Shown in pieces: positions 26,139-36,696 of a DNA stretch of 64,000 bases (positions are counted from its first letter, which is position 1; the number at the start of each line of letters is the position of its first letter). The stretch is from Dyella_A ginsengisoli (GTDB lineage Bacteria; Pseudomonadota; Gammaproteobacteria; Xanthomonadales; Rhodanobacteraceae): positions 1 to 64,000 of the forward strand of contig NZ_JADIKM010000001.1 in assembly GCF_044904665.1 (NCBI RefSeq), given 5' to 3'. Below the pieces are notes generated by a model, which saw only the letters and a list, made by a program, of their open reading frames with translations, did no database searches and had not been told where the DNA came from. Both the position numbers and the translations under genes were made by a program.

Positions 26139-28010
26139 ATGTCGATCCGCTCCATTTTCCCGATCCTGCTGCTGCTCGCACTGACCCTGCAGGGCTGCAC
26201 CGTGCCGCGCCAGCAGGTGCGCCGCGCCGACGCGATCGTTGCCGCCACCACGTTGCCTTCGCTCGACTGCGATCGCGCCGACCACTGCGCCGCGCCTTCC
26301 GCCGTGCTGCAGGCGGCGGATCTCGCGCTTGCCGGCTCCGCCGCCGGCAAGCCGCAGCACGTGGTCACCCTGCTGGCCGACAGCGAGGACGCGCTGGCCG
26401 CGCGCATCCACCTGATCCAGGCGGCGCGTCGCTCGATCGACGTGCAGACCTACATCTGGGACCAGGACGACGTGGGCCAGCTGGTGCTCGACCAGCTGGT
26501 GCAGGCGGCGCGGCGCGGCGTGCGGGTGCGCATCCTGGCCGACCAGCTGTTCTCCTTCGGCGACGTCGCCCTGCTCGACCGCCTCGCCCGCGCCGATCGC
26601 CACCTCACGGTGAAGCTGTACAACCCCACCTTCCACGACGCCGACACCAGCCCGGCGGAGTTCGCCGCCGGCATCGTGTGCTGCTTCATGAAGTTCAACC
26701 AGCGCATGCACAACAAGCTGCTGCTGGTGGACGACACCGTCGGCATCACCGGCGGGCGCAACTACCAGGACCGCTACTTCAACTGGGACGGCGACTTCGA
26801 CTACGTCGACCGCGACGTGATGATCGGCGGGCCGGCCGCGCACGACATGGCCGCCAGCTTTGCGCTGTTCTGGAACCACAAGCGCTCGGTGCCGCTGGAA
26901 GCACTGCGCGACGTGAACCGCTACATCCTGGCCCACCCCGCGGCGCCCGGCTGGCCGGCCCCGCAGTTCCGCCGGCCCGCTCGCGTGGCGAAGCTGGAGC
27001 GCGAGGCGCAGGATCCGGCGTGGATCCAGGAGCACCTGCTCGATCCGGCCTTCCACACCGGCCAGGTGGAGTTCTTCAGCGACCTGCCGGCCAAGACCGA
27101 CGCGCCCACCCGCAAGCACGCGCTGGACTTCACTCATCACGTCATGCAGCTGGTGGCCAGCGCAAGGCATGAGGTGCTGCTGCAGACGCCGTACCTGGTG
27201 ATGAGCCACCGGGCACAGAAGATCTTCAAGTCCATGCACCGGCGCGCCGACCCGCCGCGCATCCGCGTGTCGACCAACTCGCTGGCCTCCACCGACGCGT
27301 TCGCGGTGTATGCGATGTCGTACAAGCACCGCAAGCGCTACCTACGCAAGTACGGCTTCGAGATCCAGGAGATGAAACCGCACGCGGCCAGCGCCGAGGA
27401 AGACTACGCGCTGGCCAACGACGACCTGCCGCCCGCCGCAGCCGCCACGGCGCGCGCGCGCCGACGCTTTCCCGGCGCCGAGACGCGCGGCCTGTTCGGT
27501 AGCCGCGGCAGCAGCAACCGGCCGGCGCCGCTGATCGAGAGTGGCCTGCGCTTCGGCCTGCACGCCAAGTCGATCGTGGTGGACGACAGCTTCGCGATGG
27601 TTGGCTCGCACAACTTCGACCCGCGCTCGGACCACTTCAACACCGAGGCCGGCGTGATCGTGCACGACCGCGGCTTCGCCAATGCCGTGCGCACGTCCAT
27701 CCTGCGCCTCACCGGCCCGCAGAACGCCTGGGTGATCGCACCGCGCAAGCCGGTCGTGCCGGTGCTCACCGACGTCAACCAGATGATCGGCGACCTCTCG
27801 GAAAAATTGCCGCTGTTCGACTTCTGGCCGTACCGCTACGCCACCAGCTACGAGATCAAGCCCGGCTGCACGCCGATGACGCCCAGCGATCCGGCGTTCT
27901 TCAGCTGCTACGAGCCGGTGGGCGATTTCCCCGGCGTGGCGCTGTCGTTCAAGCTGATCTACACGCGCCTGATCACCGCCTTCGGCTCGGCCGGCAGCGG
28001 CATCCTGTAG
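26139..28010 (+). CDS. phospholipase D family lipoprotein (cardiolipin synthase C-like)
   Basis: 623 residues. A lipobox (LTLQGC, cysteine near 19) anchors it. Two HKD catalytic motifs follow: HNKLLLVDD with GGRN (His191) and HAKSIVVDD with GSHNFDPRS (His475). The arrangement, ITGGRNYQDRYFNW and the C-terminal length match ClsC-like synthases and bacterial PLD lipoproteins that act on phosphatidylglycerol or other phospholipids. Between the motifs is a low-complexity, arginine-rich insert (about 430-460). It begins 23 bases after the YceI gene. Confidence 0.88.
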   Translation: MSIRSIFPILLLLALTLQGCTVPRQQVRRADAIVAATTLPSLDCDRADHCAAPSAVLQAADLALAGSAAGKPQHVVTLLADSEDALAARIHLIQAARRSIDVQTYIWDQDDVGQLVLDQLVQAARRGVRVRILADQLFSFGDVALLDRLARADRHLTVKLYNPTFHDADTSPAEFAAGIVCCFMKFNQRMHNKLLLVDDTVGITGGRNYQDRYFNWDGDFDYVDRDVMIGGPAAHDMAASFALFWNHKRSVPLEALRDVNRYILAHPAAPGWPAPQFRRPARVAKLEREAQDPAWIQEHLLDPAFHTGQVEFFSDLPAKTDAPTRKHALDFTHHVMQLVASARHEVLLQTPYLVMSHRAQKIFKSMHRRADPPRIRVSTNSLASTDAFAVYAMSYKHRKRYLRKYGFEIQEMKPHAASAEEDYALANDDLPPAAAATARARRRFPGAETRGLFGSRGSSNRPAPLIESGLRFGLHAKSIVVDDSFAMVGSHNFDPRSDHFNTEAGVIVHDRGFANAVRTSILRLTGPQNAWVIAPRKPVVPVLTDVNQMIGDLSEKLPLFDFWPYRYATSYEIKPGCTPMTPSDPAFFSCYEPVGDFPGVALSFKLIYTRLITAFGSAGSGIL

Positions 28011-28041
28011 CCATGCCCCGATCAGTCCGGCGCAGGCACCC

Positions 28042-28569
28042 CTAACGATCGGCCGCGCCGAAGCGCATCGGCAGCTCGCCGCTGAAGCCCTGCGGGTAAC
28101 CCGGCGGCACGGCGAAGCGCCAGCCGGCCACCACCGCCCGCGCGTGCGCATCGAGCACGGCGTCGCCGCTGGAGCGCGCCACCGCCGCGTCGAGCACGCG
28201 ACCGGCGCCATCCACCCGCACCGCCAGCACCACGCTGCCGTCGAGATGCCCCTGCAGGTCGGCATAGCGGGAGGGCAGCGCCGGCATGCTCACCGGCACC
28301 AGTTCCGGCGGCGACGGCGGGGTGGCTGCCGCCGCATCGGACGAGGCCTGCGGCCGCTGCACGCCCATCACGCGGGGTGGCGCATGCGCGCGGCCGGCTG
28401 GGTCGCGATAGGCATTGGGTGCGGGCGCCACGTGCACGGCGCGCACCGCATGCTTCGGACCGGCCCACTCGTTGGTGCGACCGCTCAGCCATTGCGTGCC
28501 AAGCACGCCGATCAGCAGCGCCAGCACGCTCAGCAGGCTGGTGACGCGAAGGCGCGGTGTGATTCGCAC
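28042..28569 (-). CDS. TonB C-terminal domain membrane protein
   Basis: About 175 residues. One membrane segment (about 9-30, LLSVLALLIGVLG), a proline and alanine-rich linker and a C-terminal TonB-like domain with DGSVVLAVRVDGAGRVLDA. It could couple proton motive force to outer-membrane receptors. The start is uncertain. No ATG exists in frame near the fadI stop, so the GTG at 28569 is used, without a clear ribosome site. A 16-base perfect palindrome (28592-28607) lies between the fadI stop and this start. Confidence 0.65.
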   Translation of the reverse strand: MRITPRLRVTSLLSVLALLIGVLGTQWLSGRTNEWAGPKHAVRAVHVAPAPNAYRDPAGRAHAPPRVMGVQRPQASSDAAAATPPSPPELVPVSMPALPSRYADLQGHLDGSVVLAVRVDGAGRVLDAAVARSSGDAVLDAHARAVVAGWRFAVPPGYPQGFSGELPMRFGAADR

Positions 28570-28591
28570 GGGGGCGGCATTGGGCGCGGCC

Positions 28592-28607
28592 GTCTGGACG
28601 TCCAGAC
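28592..28607. repeat. GGACGTCC-core palindrome
   Basis: GTCTGGACGTCCAGAC is a perfect 16-base palindrome. The GGACGTCC core recurs in palindromes at 46247-46276 and 52251-52270. Confidence 0.5.
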
Positions 28608-28610
28608 CGC

Positions 28611-29894
28611 TCAGCGCTCCAGGATCGCGGTGACGCCCATGCCGCCGGCGGTGCAGATCGAAATCAGCCCGCGGCCCGAGCCCTTCTGTTCGAGCATCTT
28701 CGCCAGCGTGGCGAGGATGCGCGCGCCGGTGGCGGCGAACGGATGGCCGGTGGCGAGACTGGAGCCGTGTACGTTGAGCCTGGCCGGGTCGATGCTGCCC
28801 AGCGGCGCATCCAGCCCAAGCCGCTGCTTGCAGTAGTCGGCGCTTTCCCACGCCCGCAGCGTGCACAGCACCTGCGCGGCGAAGGCCTCGTGGATCTCGT
28901 AGTAGTCGAAGTCCTGCAGGGTCAGGCCCTGGCGCGCCAGCATGCGCGGCACCGCCACGGTGGGCGCCATCAGCAGGCCCTCGCCGCGCACGAAATCCAC
29001 CGCAGCCACTTCGGCGTCGCGCAGCCACGCCTGCACGGTCAGGCCGCGCGCCGCGGCCCAGCCGTCGCTGGCCAGCAGCACCGCCGCGGCGCCATCGGAC
29101 AACCCGGTGGAGTTGCCAGCGGTGAGCGTGCCCTGGCCGGAGCTCTTGTCGAACGCCGGCTTCAGCGCGGCGAGCTTCTCCAGCGTGGTGTCCGGGCGCA
29201 GGAAGCCGTCGCGCTTGATGCCGCGGAACGGCACGATCAGATCGTCGAAGAAGCCCGCGTCATAGGCGGCGGCGAGCTTGCGGTGGCTCTCCAGCGCGAG
29301 CTGGTCCTGCGCCTGCCGCGTGATGTGCCACTCCTTCGCCATCTTCTCGCAGTGCTGGCCCATCGACATGCCGGTGCGCGGCTCGGCCACACCGGGGAAC
29401 GAGGGCTTGAGTTCGCCCAGTGAGAAGCCGGCGAACGCGGTCTTGAGTTTCTCCATCGGCGTCTTGGCGCGATTCACCGCCAGCAGCCGCTTGCGCAGGC
29501 GCTCGCCGTAGACGATCGGCACGTCGCTGGTGGTGTCCGAGCCGGCGGCGATGCCCGCCTCGATCTGCCCGGCGGCGATCTTGTTGGCGACGATGATCGC
29601 GTTGTCCAGCGAGGTGCCGCAGGCGCGCGCGGTGGTGATCGCCGGCGTGGTCGGCGCCAGCCCCGAGGAGAGCACCGCCTCGCGTGCCAGGTTCCACTCG
29701 AACGAGTGCCGGATCACCGCACCCAGCGCCACCTCGCCCAGCTCCTCGCCGTGCAGCGCGAAGCGTTCCACCAGCGCGCCGAGCACCTTCACCGACATGC
29801 CGAAATTGCCGACCTCGGCGTACGCGGTGTTGTTGCGGCAGAAAGGGATCCGCACGCCACCGATCACGCCGACGCGCCGCTGCGAGTTTTCCAT
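28611..29894 (-). CDS. fadI: acetyl-CoA C-acyltransferase, FadI-like thiolase
   Basis: 427-residue thiolase that cleaves or forms 3-ketoacyl-CoA. The catalytic cysteine is in ARACGTSLDNA (Cys92), followed by EIHEAFAAQ, NVHGSSLATGHPFAATGAR (catalytic His) and CTAGGMG near the C terminus. The length and the spaced HG-x-S-x-A-x-GHP reading favour the FadI beta-oxidation subunit over PhaA-type enzymes. No fadJ partner is adjacent. The start at 29894 follows an in-frame stop a few codons upstream. Confidence 0.85.
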   Translation of the reverse strand: MENSQRRVGVIGGVRIPFCRNNTAYAEVGNFGMSVKVLGALVERFALHGEELGEVALGAVIRHSFEWNLAREAVLSSGLAPTTPAITTARACGTSLDNAIIVANKIAAGQIEAGIAAGSDTTSDVPIVYGERLRKRLLAVNRAKTPMEKLKTAFAGFSLGELKPSFPGVAEPRTGMSMGQHCEKMAKEWHITRQAQDQLALESHRKLAAAYDAGFFDDLIVPFRGIKRDGFLRPDTTLEKLAALKPAFDKSSGQGTLTAGNSTGLSDGAAAVLLASDGWAAARGLTVQAWLRDAEVAAVDFVRGEGLLMAPTVAVPRMLARQGLTLQDFDYYEIHEAFAAQVLCTLRAWESADYCKQRLGLDAPLGSIDPARLNVHGSSLATGHPFAATGARILATLAKMLEQKGSGRGLISICTAGGMGVTAILER

Positions 29895-30063
29895 GGGCTC
29901 AAAACATCCGGGCGAGTATTGAGCCTGCAAGGCTAACCCGCGCTGCCGCCCCGGGAAAGCCCGCCAGGCCGCCATCCGTGCGGTGCGGTTCAGCGCCGCG
30001 AGCCCGGGCCACGGCGATCGCGCTGATAAACTGCGCGATCCCCCTCCACCCCGGACATTCCCC

Positions 30064-31200
30064 TTGGACAGCTCGCCCCTGCTCGCCCTGCCCGTGGTGC
30101 TCGCGATCGAGAGCGGCGCCGGCGACGCGTCCCGTCGCAGCACGCTCACCCGCGACGAAGCGGCCGAGTTGGCTGCACACATCGCCGCCGACCTGCAGGC
30201 ACTGGTACCAGCCGCCACCGACGCGCGCCTCGCCGTGGCCGGCGCACTGTTCGACGCGGTGGAGCTGCTGCGCCCGGGCTTCCCGGTGTGGGCCACGCTG
30301 GACGAGCTGGCGCGCCGCGTGCCGCGCGGCCATCTGGAGAACGTGGTGGCCTTCGGCACCCACGAAGGTCGCATGCCCGCGCAGCCGCTGGAGCCGGAAG
30401 CCGCCTACGCCGACGGCCCGATGCGCCTGCTGCCGATCACCCTGCTAGCGCCCGAACCGCTCGCCACCACGCTGACCGAGCAGCTCGAGCTGGACCTGGT
30501 GGGCCGCGGCGAAGCGGGCCAGCGCACCGCCGACTGGCTGATTCGCACACTCGGCGTGCCGCTGGAACACGTGCGCTACCTCAGCCGCAACGACCTGCTC
30601 GCGCTCACCTGCGTGCAGTACGAACACGTCAATCTCGCGCCACTGTGGAACCTGCTGGAAACCGCCCTACTCACGCCGTACCGCGAGGAAGCCACGCTCA
30701 GCGCCCGTGGCTTGCCACTGCGCTACGTCGAGGGCGCGGTGCTGGTGCAGTCGCCGGCGCAATGGCTGGCCGAGAGCCACGACGCGGATCGCGCGCACGC
30801 CTTCGCCGGCATCGTGTTCGAGCTGCGCCAGTACGCCGCCCTGCTCGACGCCCACGCGCTGCCGCTGCGCCTGGCCACGGCCGGCGGCGTCGGCGCGCAA
30901 GCGCGCGACGGCTACCTGCTGGAAACCTTCGGCGCGGCCGATGCCGCCTACGAACCGCCGGTGCTGGTGGCGCACGAAGCTCCCGGCCTGGGCGTGGTCG
31001 CGGTGACCGCCGCGCAGCGCGGCGACGGCGGTCACGCCCGCGTGCTGGCGCACGGCTATCCACTGCAGCCGCGCGCGCTGGGTGCGCTGGTCAGCGCGCT
31101 GGCCGAGCAGTTCGGCATCGCGCCCGACCTGCACGCACTCGGCCGCATCCAGCTCGACGCCGACGGCCGCCTCGGCGCGCCGGACACGCCGCTGCACTGA
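30064..31200 (+). CDS. conserved hypothetical cytoplasmic protein
   Basis: About 378 residues, soluble, not recognised. The frame shows strong coding bias throughout and regular alternation of helices and strands, with no signal peptide, membrane segment or known motif. The TTG at 30064 (LDSSPLLALP) is the likeliest start because residues upstream look non-coding. It has a weak GGA site. It is divergent from fadI and convergent with the flavin oxidoreductase. Probably an Xanthomonadales-restricted family, by inference only. Confidence 0.6.
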   Translation: MDSSPLLALPVVLAIESGAGDASRRSTLTRDEAAELAAHIAADLQALVPAATDARLAVAGALFDAVELLRPGFPVWATLDELARRVPRGHLENVVAFGTHEGRMPAQPLEPEAAYADGPMRLLPITLLAPEPLATTLTEQLELDLVGRGEAGQRTADWLIRTLGVPLEHVRYLSRNDLLALTCVQYEHVNLAPLWNLLETALLTPYREEATLSARGLPLRYVEGAVLVQSPAQWLAESHDADRAHAFAGIVFELRQYAALLDAHALPLRLATAGGVGAQARDGYLLETFGAADAAYEPPVLVAHEAPGLGVVAVTAAQRGDGGHARVLAHGYPLQPRALGALVSALAEQFGIAPDLHALGRIQLDADGRLGAPDTPLH

Positions 31201-31230
31201 GTCGGCGCGCCGGACCCGATCGCGCCAGGC

Positions 31231-32610
31231 TCAGTCGATCGGCTGCAGATCGCCCACCACGGTGGGCCACAGCTCCGACACCGTGGGATGGATCGGCACC
31301 GCCCAGCGCAGCGCGTCGAACGGCTGGTCGGCACTCATCAGGTCGAGCACACCGTGGATCGCCTCGTCGCCGCTCACGCCGAGAATCGCCGCACCGAGCA
31401 CGCGCCGCGTTTGGGCATCGGCCACCAGCTTCATGAAGCCCTGCGTCTGGCTGCGCTCCACGGCGCGGCCGACCCGCGTCATCGGTCGCTTAGACACCAG
31501 CAGCGGTCGGCCGCTGGCGCGCGCCTGCGCCTCGGTCAGGCCGACGCGGCCCAGCGGCGGATCGATGTACAGCGCGTAGCCCGGCACCCGCTGCGACAGC
31601 GTGCGGTGGTCGCCGTCGAGCAGGTTGGCGGCGATGATCTCGAAATCGTTGTACGCGGTGTGGGTGAACGCGCCGCGGCCGTTGCAGTCGCCCATCGCCC
31701 AGATCCCCGGCACGCTGGTGGCGAGGGTGTCGTCGACGGTGATGTAGCCACGCTCATCGGTGGCCACGCCGGCGCGGTCCAGGCCCAGGTCATCGGTGTT
31801 CGGCCGGCGGCCCATCGCCAGCAGCACGTGGCTGGCCACCACCTCGGGCGCGCCGTCAGTGCAGTCCACCTTCACCGCCACGCCGTCGGCGTGCGGCGCA
31901 AAGGCGATGCACTCGGCGCCGGTGCGCACGGCGATGCCTTCGGCCTCGAGGATCTCGCGAATCGCCTGCGAGACGTCCTCGTCCTCGCGGGCGATCAGCC
32001 GCGATTGCCGCTCGATCACCGTCACCTGCGCGCCGAAGCGGCGGAATATCTGCGCGAACTCCAGCCCGATGTAACTGCCGCCGACCACGGCCAGATGGCG
32101 CGGCAGCGTGTCCAGCTGCAGGATCGAGGTGTTGGTGAGGTAGTCGATGCCGTCCACGCCGGGCAAGTCCGGCACCGCGGCGCGCCCGCCGACGTTGAGG
32201 AAGATGCGCGGCGCGCGGATCGTCATCTCGCCCACCTGCAGCGTGTCCGCCGTCACGAAGCGCGCGTGCCCGCGCAGCACGGTGAGCTGCTCCATGCCGT
32301 GCAGCCAGCGCTCGACGTTGCGCCGCGCGTTCATCGTCACCGTATGCGCGCGCGCCATCACCTTGGGGAAATCCACCGTGACCTCGCCGCCCACCTGCAC
32401 GCCGTAGTCGGCGCCGCGCCGCGCCAGATGTGCCACCTCGGCGCTGGCCACCAGCGCCTTGGTCGGCATGCAGCCGGTGTTGACGCAGGTGCCGCCGAAC
32501 AGGTGCCGCTCGACCAGCGCCACCCGCATGCCTGCCTTGGTGAGGCGCCCGGCCAGCGCCGGACCGGCCTGGCCCGCGCCGACGATGATGGCGTCGTAGG
32601 CCGCACTCAT
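31231..32610 (-). CDS. FAD-dependent pyridine nucleotide-disulfide oxidoreductase (mercuric reductase-like)
   Basis: 459 residues of the class I dihydrolipoamide dehydrogenase/mercuric reductase family. It has an N-terminal FAD loop GAGQAGPALAG, the redox-active CVNTGC pair, the NAD(P)-binding GGSYIGLEFAQ, a second FAD site GIWAMGDCNGRGAFTHTAYND and a C-terminal dimer interface with HPTVSE. The terminal cysteine pair and HMA domain of true MerA are absent. The role may be disulfide or quinone reduction. Four-base overlap with the following DUF4126 gene. Confidence 0.85.
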   Translation of the reverse strand: MSAAYDAIIVGAGQAGPALAGRLTKAGMRVALVERHLFGGTCVNTGCMPTKALVASAEVAHLARRGADYGVQVGGEVTVDFPKVMARAHTVTMNARRNVERWLHGMEQLTVLRGHARFVTADTLQVGEMTIRAPRIFLNVGGRAAVPDLPGVDGIDYLTNTSILQLDTLPRHLAVVGGSYIGLEFAQIFRRFGAQVTVIERQSRLIAREDEDVSQAIREILEAEGIAVRTGAECIAFAPHADGVAVKVDCTDGAPEVVASHVLLAMGRRPNTDDLGLDRAGVATDERGYITVDDTLATSVPGIWAMGDCNGRGAFTHTAYNDFEIIAANLLDGDHRTLSQRVPGYALYIDPPLGRVGLTEAQARASGRPLLVSKRPMTRVGRAVERSQTQGFMKLVADAQTRRVLGAAILGVSGDEAIHGVLDLMSADQPFDALRWAVPIHPTVSELWPTVVGDLQPID

Positions 32611-33071
32611 GGCAGCAGCGCCATGATCGCGATGCCGCCACCGATGGCGACGATGTCTTCCAGCAGCGCCGCGGGACGATCACGCCCGAACGCCGCAGCC
32701 AGCCGCGCCCGTGCCGCCGCGCCTCCCAGCGTGCCGAGCACCGCACCGATCGCGCCGGCCAATGCACCCGTCCAGGGCTGACCGCCGCTCAGGCCCACCG
32801 CCGCGCCGCAGAAACCGCCCGCCACGATGCGCGTGCCGAACTGCACCGGCACGGTGCGGCTGGGCGTGTTCGGCAACTGGTCGGTGATCAGTTCACCGAC
32901 GGCGAGCAGCGAGACGATCCACGGCGTGAAGCGCCAGCCGAGGAAGGCCAGCGGCGTGCCCTGCAGCGGCAACACGCCCAGCTGGGCGGCCCAGCTGACC
33001 ACGGCCGGCGCGGTCATCGCGCGCAGGCCGGCGACGATGCCAATGAGCAGGGCGGCGAACAGCACGATCAT
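32607..33071 (-). CDS. DUF4126-type membrane protein
   Basis: 154 residues with about four hydrophobic segments (FAALLIGIVAGLRA, GWRFTPWIVSLLAVGEL, GGFCGAAVGLSGG, AIVALGGG-like C terminus). The LRAMTAPAVVSWA opening and GELITDQLPNTPSRT are typical of DUF4126. Function unknown. The start at 33071 is preceded by GGAG-like AAGGAGCC. The last bases overlap the oxidoreductase ATG, so the two are one unit. Confidence 0.75.
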   Translation of the reverse strand: MIVLFAALLIGIVAGLRAMTAPAVVSWAAQLGVLPLQGTPLAFLGWRFTPWIVSLLAVGELITDQLPNTPSRTVPVQFGTRIVAGGFCGAAVGLSGGQPWTGALAGAIGAVLGTLGGAAARARLAAAFGRDRPAALLEDIVAIGGGIAIMALLP

Positions 33072-33199
33072 GGCGAGGCTCCTTGAATGACGTGGACGGT
33101 GCCATGCAGGTTCGTCGACTGGCGTCGGGCCGTCTTGCACGATTGCGCCGTTTTACGCCCTTTCCGCCGTCGCGGTCACCGCGCTCGCCGCGGCACGCG

Positions 33200-33661
33200 T
33201 CAGCCGCCGCGATCCAGCGCCTGCTCGTACATGAAGTAGTGACAGCGCTCCATGCCGAGGCCGGCATAGGTGGCCTGGGCGCGCTCGTTCTCGGTTTCGA
33301 CATACAGGCGAAGGCCTACCGCACCGGCCGCGCGGGCGCGACGCGCCACGTCTGCGTACATCGCGCGAAACACGCCGCCGCGGCGCGCGGACTCGGCCAC
33401 GTACACGCTCTGGATCCACCAGAAGTCGCCGCAGCGCCAGTCGCTCCACTCGTAGGTCACCATCAGGCAGCCGGCAGGTTTGCCGTCCAGTTCGGCGACG
33501 AGGTAGAAGCCGCGGCGCGGTTCGTCGAACACCGCCGCCATGCCGCGCGTGAGCACGTCCATGTCGAGCCGCTTGTGCTCGGTTTCCCACGCCATGGCGG
33601 CGTTCCATTGCACCAGCTGTGGCAGGTCTTCGCGGCGGGCGTCGCGGACGGTCACGGTCAT
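33200..33661 (-). CDS. GNAT family N-acetyltransferase
   Basis: 153-residue acetyltransferase. The acetyl-CoA region is YVAESARRGGVFRAMYAD (a slightly divergent motif A) and the C terminus TENERAQATYAGLGMERCHYFMYE is standard for the family. Substrate unknown. It follows ntrC in the same direction after 17 bases, so it may be transcribed with the nitrogen regulators. Confidence 0.82.
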   Translation of the reverse strand: MTVTVRDARREDLPQLVQWNAAMAWETEHKRLDMDVLTRGMAAVFDEPRRGFYLVAELDGKPAGCLMVTYEWSDWRCGDFWWIQSVYVAESARRGGVFRAMYADVARRARAAGAVGLRLYVETENERAQATYAGLGMERCHYFMYEQALDRGG

Positions 33662-33678
33662 GCGGAAGTCTCCAGAGA

Positions 33679-35068
<1,390 letters not shown>

Positions 35069-35076
<8 letters not shown>

Positions 35077-36115
35077 CGGTCGGTCCCGTGGTTGCATCAG
35101 TCGGCGCGCGCTGCGGCGGCGGCAGCGGCAGGTAGAGCGAAAACACGGTTTCACCGGGTCGTCCCTGCCAGCGCAGTTCGCCGCCGTGCTCGTGGGCGAT
35201 CTCGCGCGACAGCGCCAGGCCGAGGCCCGTGCCGTCCGGCCGCCCGGACACCAGCGGCTGGAACAGCGTGTCGCGCAGCGCGGGCGGCACCCCGGCGCCG
35301 TCGTCGATCACGTCCACCCGAAGCGCGCTGCGCAGCATCCGCTCGCCGAGGCGCACACCGTGCTCGGCGCGGGTGCGCAAAGTCAGCGTGCGCGCGCCGG
35401 CCTCGCGCGCGTTGCGCGCCAGGTTCAGCAGCACCTGCAGCAGGCGGTCGGCGTCGGCGGGGAAGTCCGGCAGGCTGGGGTCGTAGTCGTGGCGCAGCGC
35501 GAGCGGCGCGGGCTCGGCCTCCAGCAGATCTTCCAGCCGTTCCAGCAGGTGATGGATGTTCACCGGCGCCAACCGCGGCGCGCCGTCGTGATGCAGCAGG
35601 CGATTGGCCAGGGTGGCAAGGCGGTCGGCCTCGGCGATCACCATGCCGGCCAGCGCCTTCAGGTCCTCGTCGTCCAACCGCCGCTGCAGCAGCTGCGCCG
35701 CACCGCGCAGCCCGGCCAGCGGGTTCTTCACCTCGTGCGCGAAGCCGCGCAGCGTCGCCGACAGCGGCGAGGCCGCCGCGGCCGACTCGGCCAGCGCGTG
35801 CACTTCCAGCAGCAGTTGCCCGTCGAACGGCTGCAGGCTCAGGTCCGCCTGCCACTCGGTGCCGCGCTGGGTGGTCATCGCCACACCGCGCAACTGCAGC
35901 GCCCGCTCCTCGTCCAGCGCCCGCCGCGCCTGCGCCAGCACCGCCGCCTCGTCGGCGAACATCAGCGCCGCCGGCTGCCCGACCAGGCTGCGCGTCCCCA
36001 GCGCCAACCGCTCGGCCAGCGCCGGATTCAGCCACGTCACGCGCAGCTCGGCGTCGACCAGGGCCAGCCCGGTCGCCATCTGCTCCGCCAACGGGCGCCA
36101 GGATGCGTTGCTCAT
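35069..36115 (-). CDS. ntrB: nitrogen regulation sensor kinase NtrB (GlnL)
   Basis: 348 residues: an N-terminal PAS domain (about 5-110), the dimerisation helix with phospho-accepting His127 in AHEVKNPLAGLRGA, and a HATPase domain with NLARNAREAGA (N box) and DDGAGVPP and GTGLGLALS (G boxes). No membrane segments, as in cytoplasmic NtrB, which senses nitrogen through PII. An 8-base inverted repeat overlaps its start codon. Unlike the enteric order, glnA is not next door but 12 kb away. Confidence 0.93.
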
Positions 36116-36150
36116 TGCACCATCATGGGGAACGCATCGGGCTGGTGCAA
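36115..36150. promoter_or_regulatory. TTGCACCA/TGGTGCAA inverted repeat at the ntrB start
   Basis: TTGCACCA (36115-36122) and TGGTGCAA (36143-36150) are perfect 8-base arms 20 bases apart. TGCACC/GGTGCA are the half-sites of NtrC boxes, but the normal spacing is 5 bases. In RNA the arms would fold over the first base of the ntrB start codon, so translational control is an alternative. Confidence 0.4.
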
Positions 36151-36299
36151 TGCGTGGTGTCGGAGGGCCTTACCGCTTTGCCAAGCTGGCCAGCGAGTTC
36201 TTCCAGTAGCCGCTCCCTTTGATGTCCACGCTGGACCCGCAAGCCGCGACATTGCCGCACTGGCTTCTGCAGGTCCTCGTTGGTGGTCTTGCCCCACAC
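36123..36299 (-). CDS. possible small ORF ahead of ntrB
   Basis: A 58-codon GTG-started frame (MWGKTTNEDLQKPVRQC and onward) ending 7 bases before ntrB. It has an amphipathic, arginine-rich helix stretch but no clear ribosome site, and two other frames through the same DNA are also open. It may be a decayed piece of an older gene. Not recognised. Confidence 0.2.
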   Translation of the reverse strand: MWGKTTNEDLQKPVRQCRGLRVQRGHQRERLLEELAGQLGKAVRPSDTTHCTSPMRSP

Positions 36300-36480
36300 G
36301 GGCGCTGTACCCGTTCGGCGATAGTAGTGAGAGTCGCCCGCTCATCGCTCGAGAGGGTCTGCCATCTCTCTGGTTTTTATCGTGACCTGACTTAGGTGGG
36401 GCGTAGGTTGTTTGGCTCTGATCGACCCGCTCTGTGGAGGTGGCGACATCCTTTTTTACGCACCTACGAGCAAGGTTTGT

Positions 36481-36497
36481 ATCTCATGGCATGAGAT
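36481..36497. promoter_or_regulatory. 17-bp palindromic operator candidate
   Basis: ATCTCATG-G-CATGAGAT is a perfect palindrome with a one-base centre. It lies 35 bases before the start of a 26-codon ORF, between a TTGTAT and a TAAACA that could serve as weak promoter hexamers. This is the placement of a repressor operator. Confidence 0.45.
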
Positions 36498-36532
36498 TAC
36501 CTAAACAATTGATAGTCAAAGGAGAAGTTTTA

Positions 36533-36613
36533 TTGACAACACTGTCGCCCGGCAGTACGGTTCTTTCCAACCTGAACGAGCATTTCGTCCAAGATGTTGT
36601 GTGTGACAGCTAG
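36533..36613 (+). CDS. candidate 26-residue peptide gene
   Basis: A TTG-started frame (MTTLSPGSTVLSN...VVCDS) preceded by a strong AAAGGAGAAG site at 7-8 bases, with one cysteine near the C terminus. It lies in a notably AT-rich stretch (20 G/C of 60 in 36481-36540). A palindromic operator-like site is upstream and a strong terminator is about 90 bases downstream, so a complete short transcription unit can be drawn. Peptide function unknown. It may be a regulatory or leader peptide, or a chance frame inside a small RNA. Confidence 0.4.
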   Translation: MTTLSPGSTVLSNLNEHFVQDVVCDS

Positions 36614-36696
36614 GTCAGGGTCAATGGGTTGTGGTTGTCAGATGCTTTAGGTTGCCGGCCTGCGATGGAAAAGTGTCTGGTAGCCTCGACCTGAAC

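Noticed and set aside
36123..36380. Possible decayed transposase upstream of ntrB
   Set aside because: Short stretches loosely recall IS3-type proteins, but frames shift repeatedly and no DDE motif or terminal repeat could be shown.
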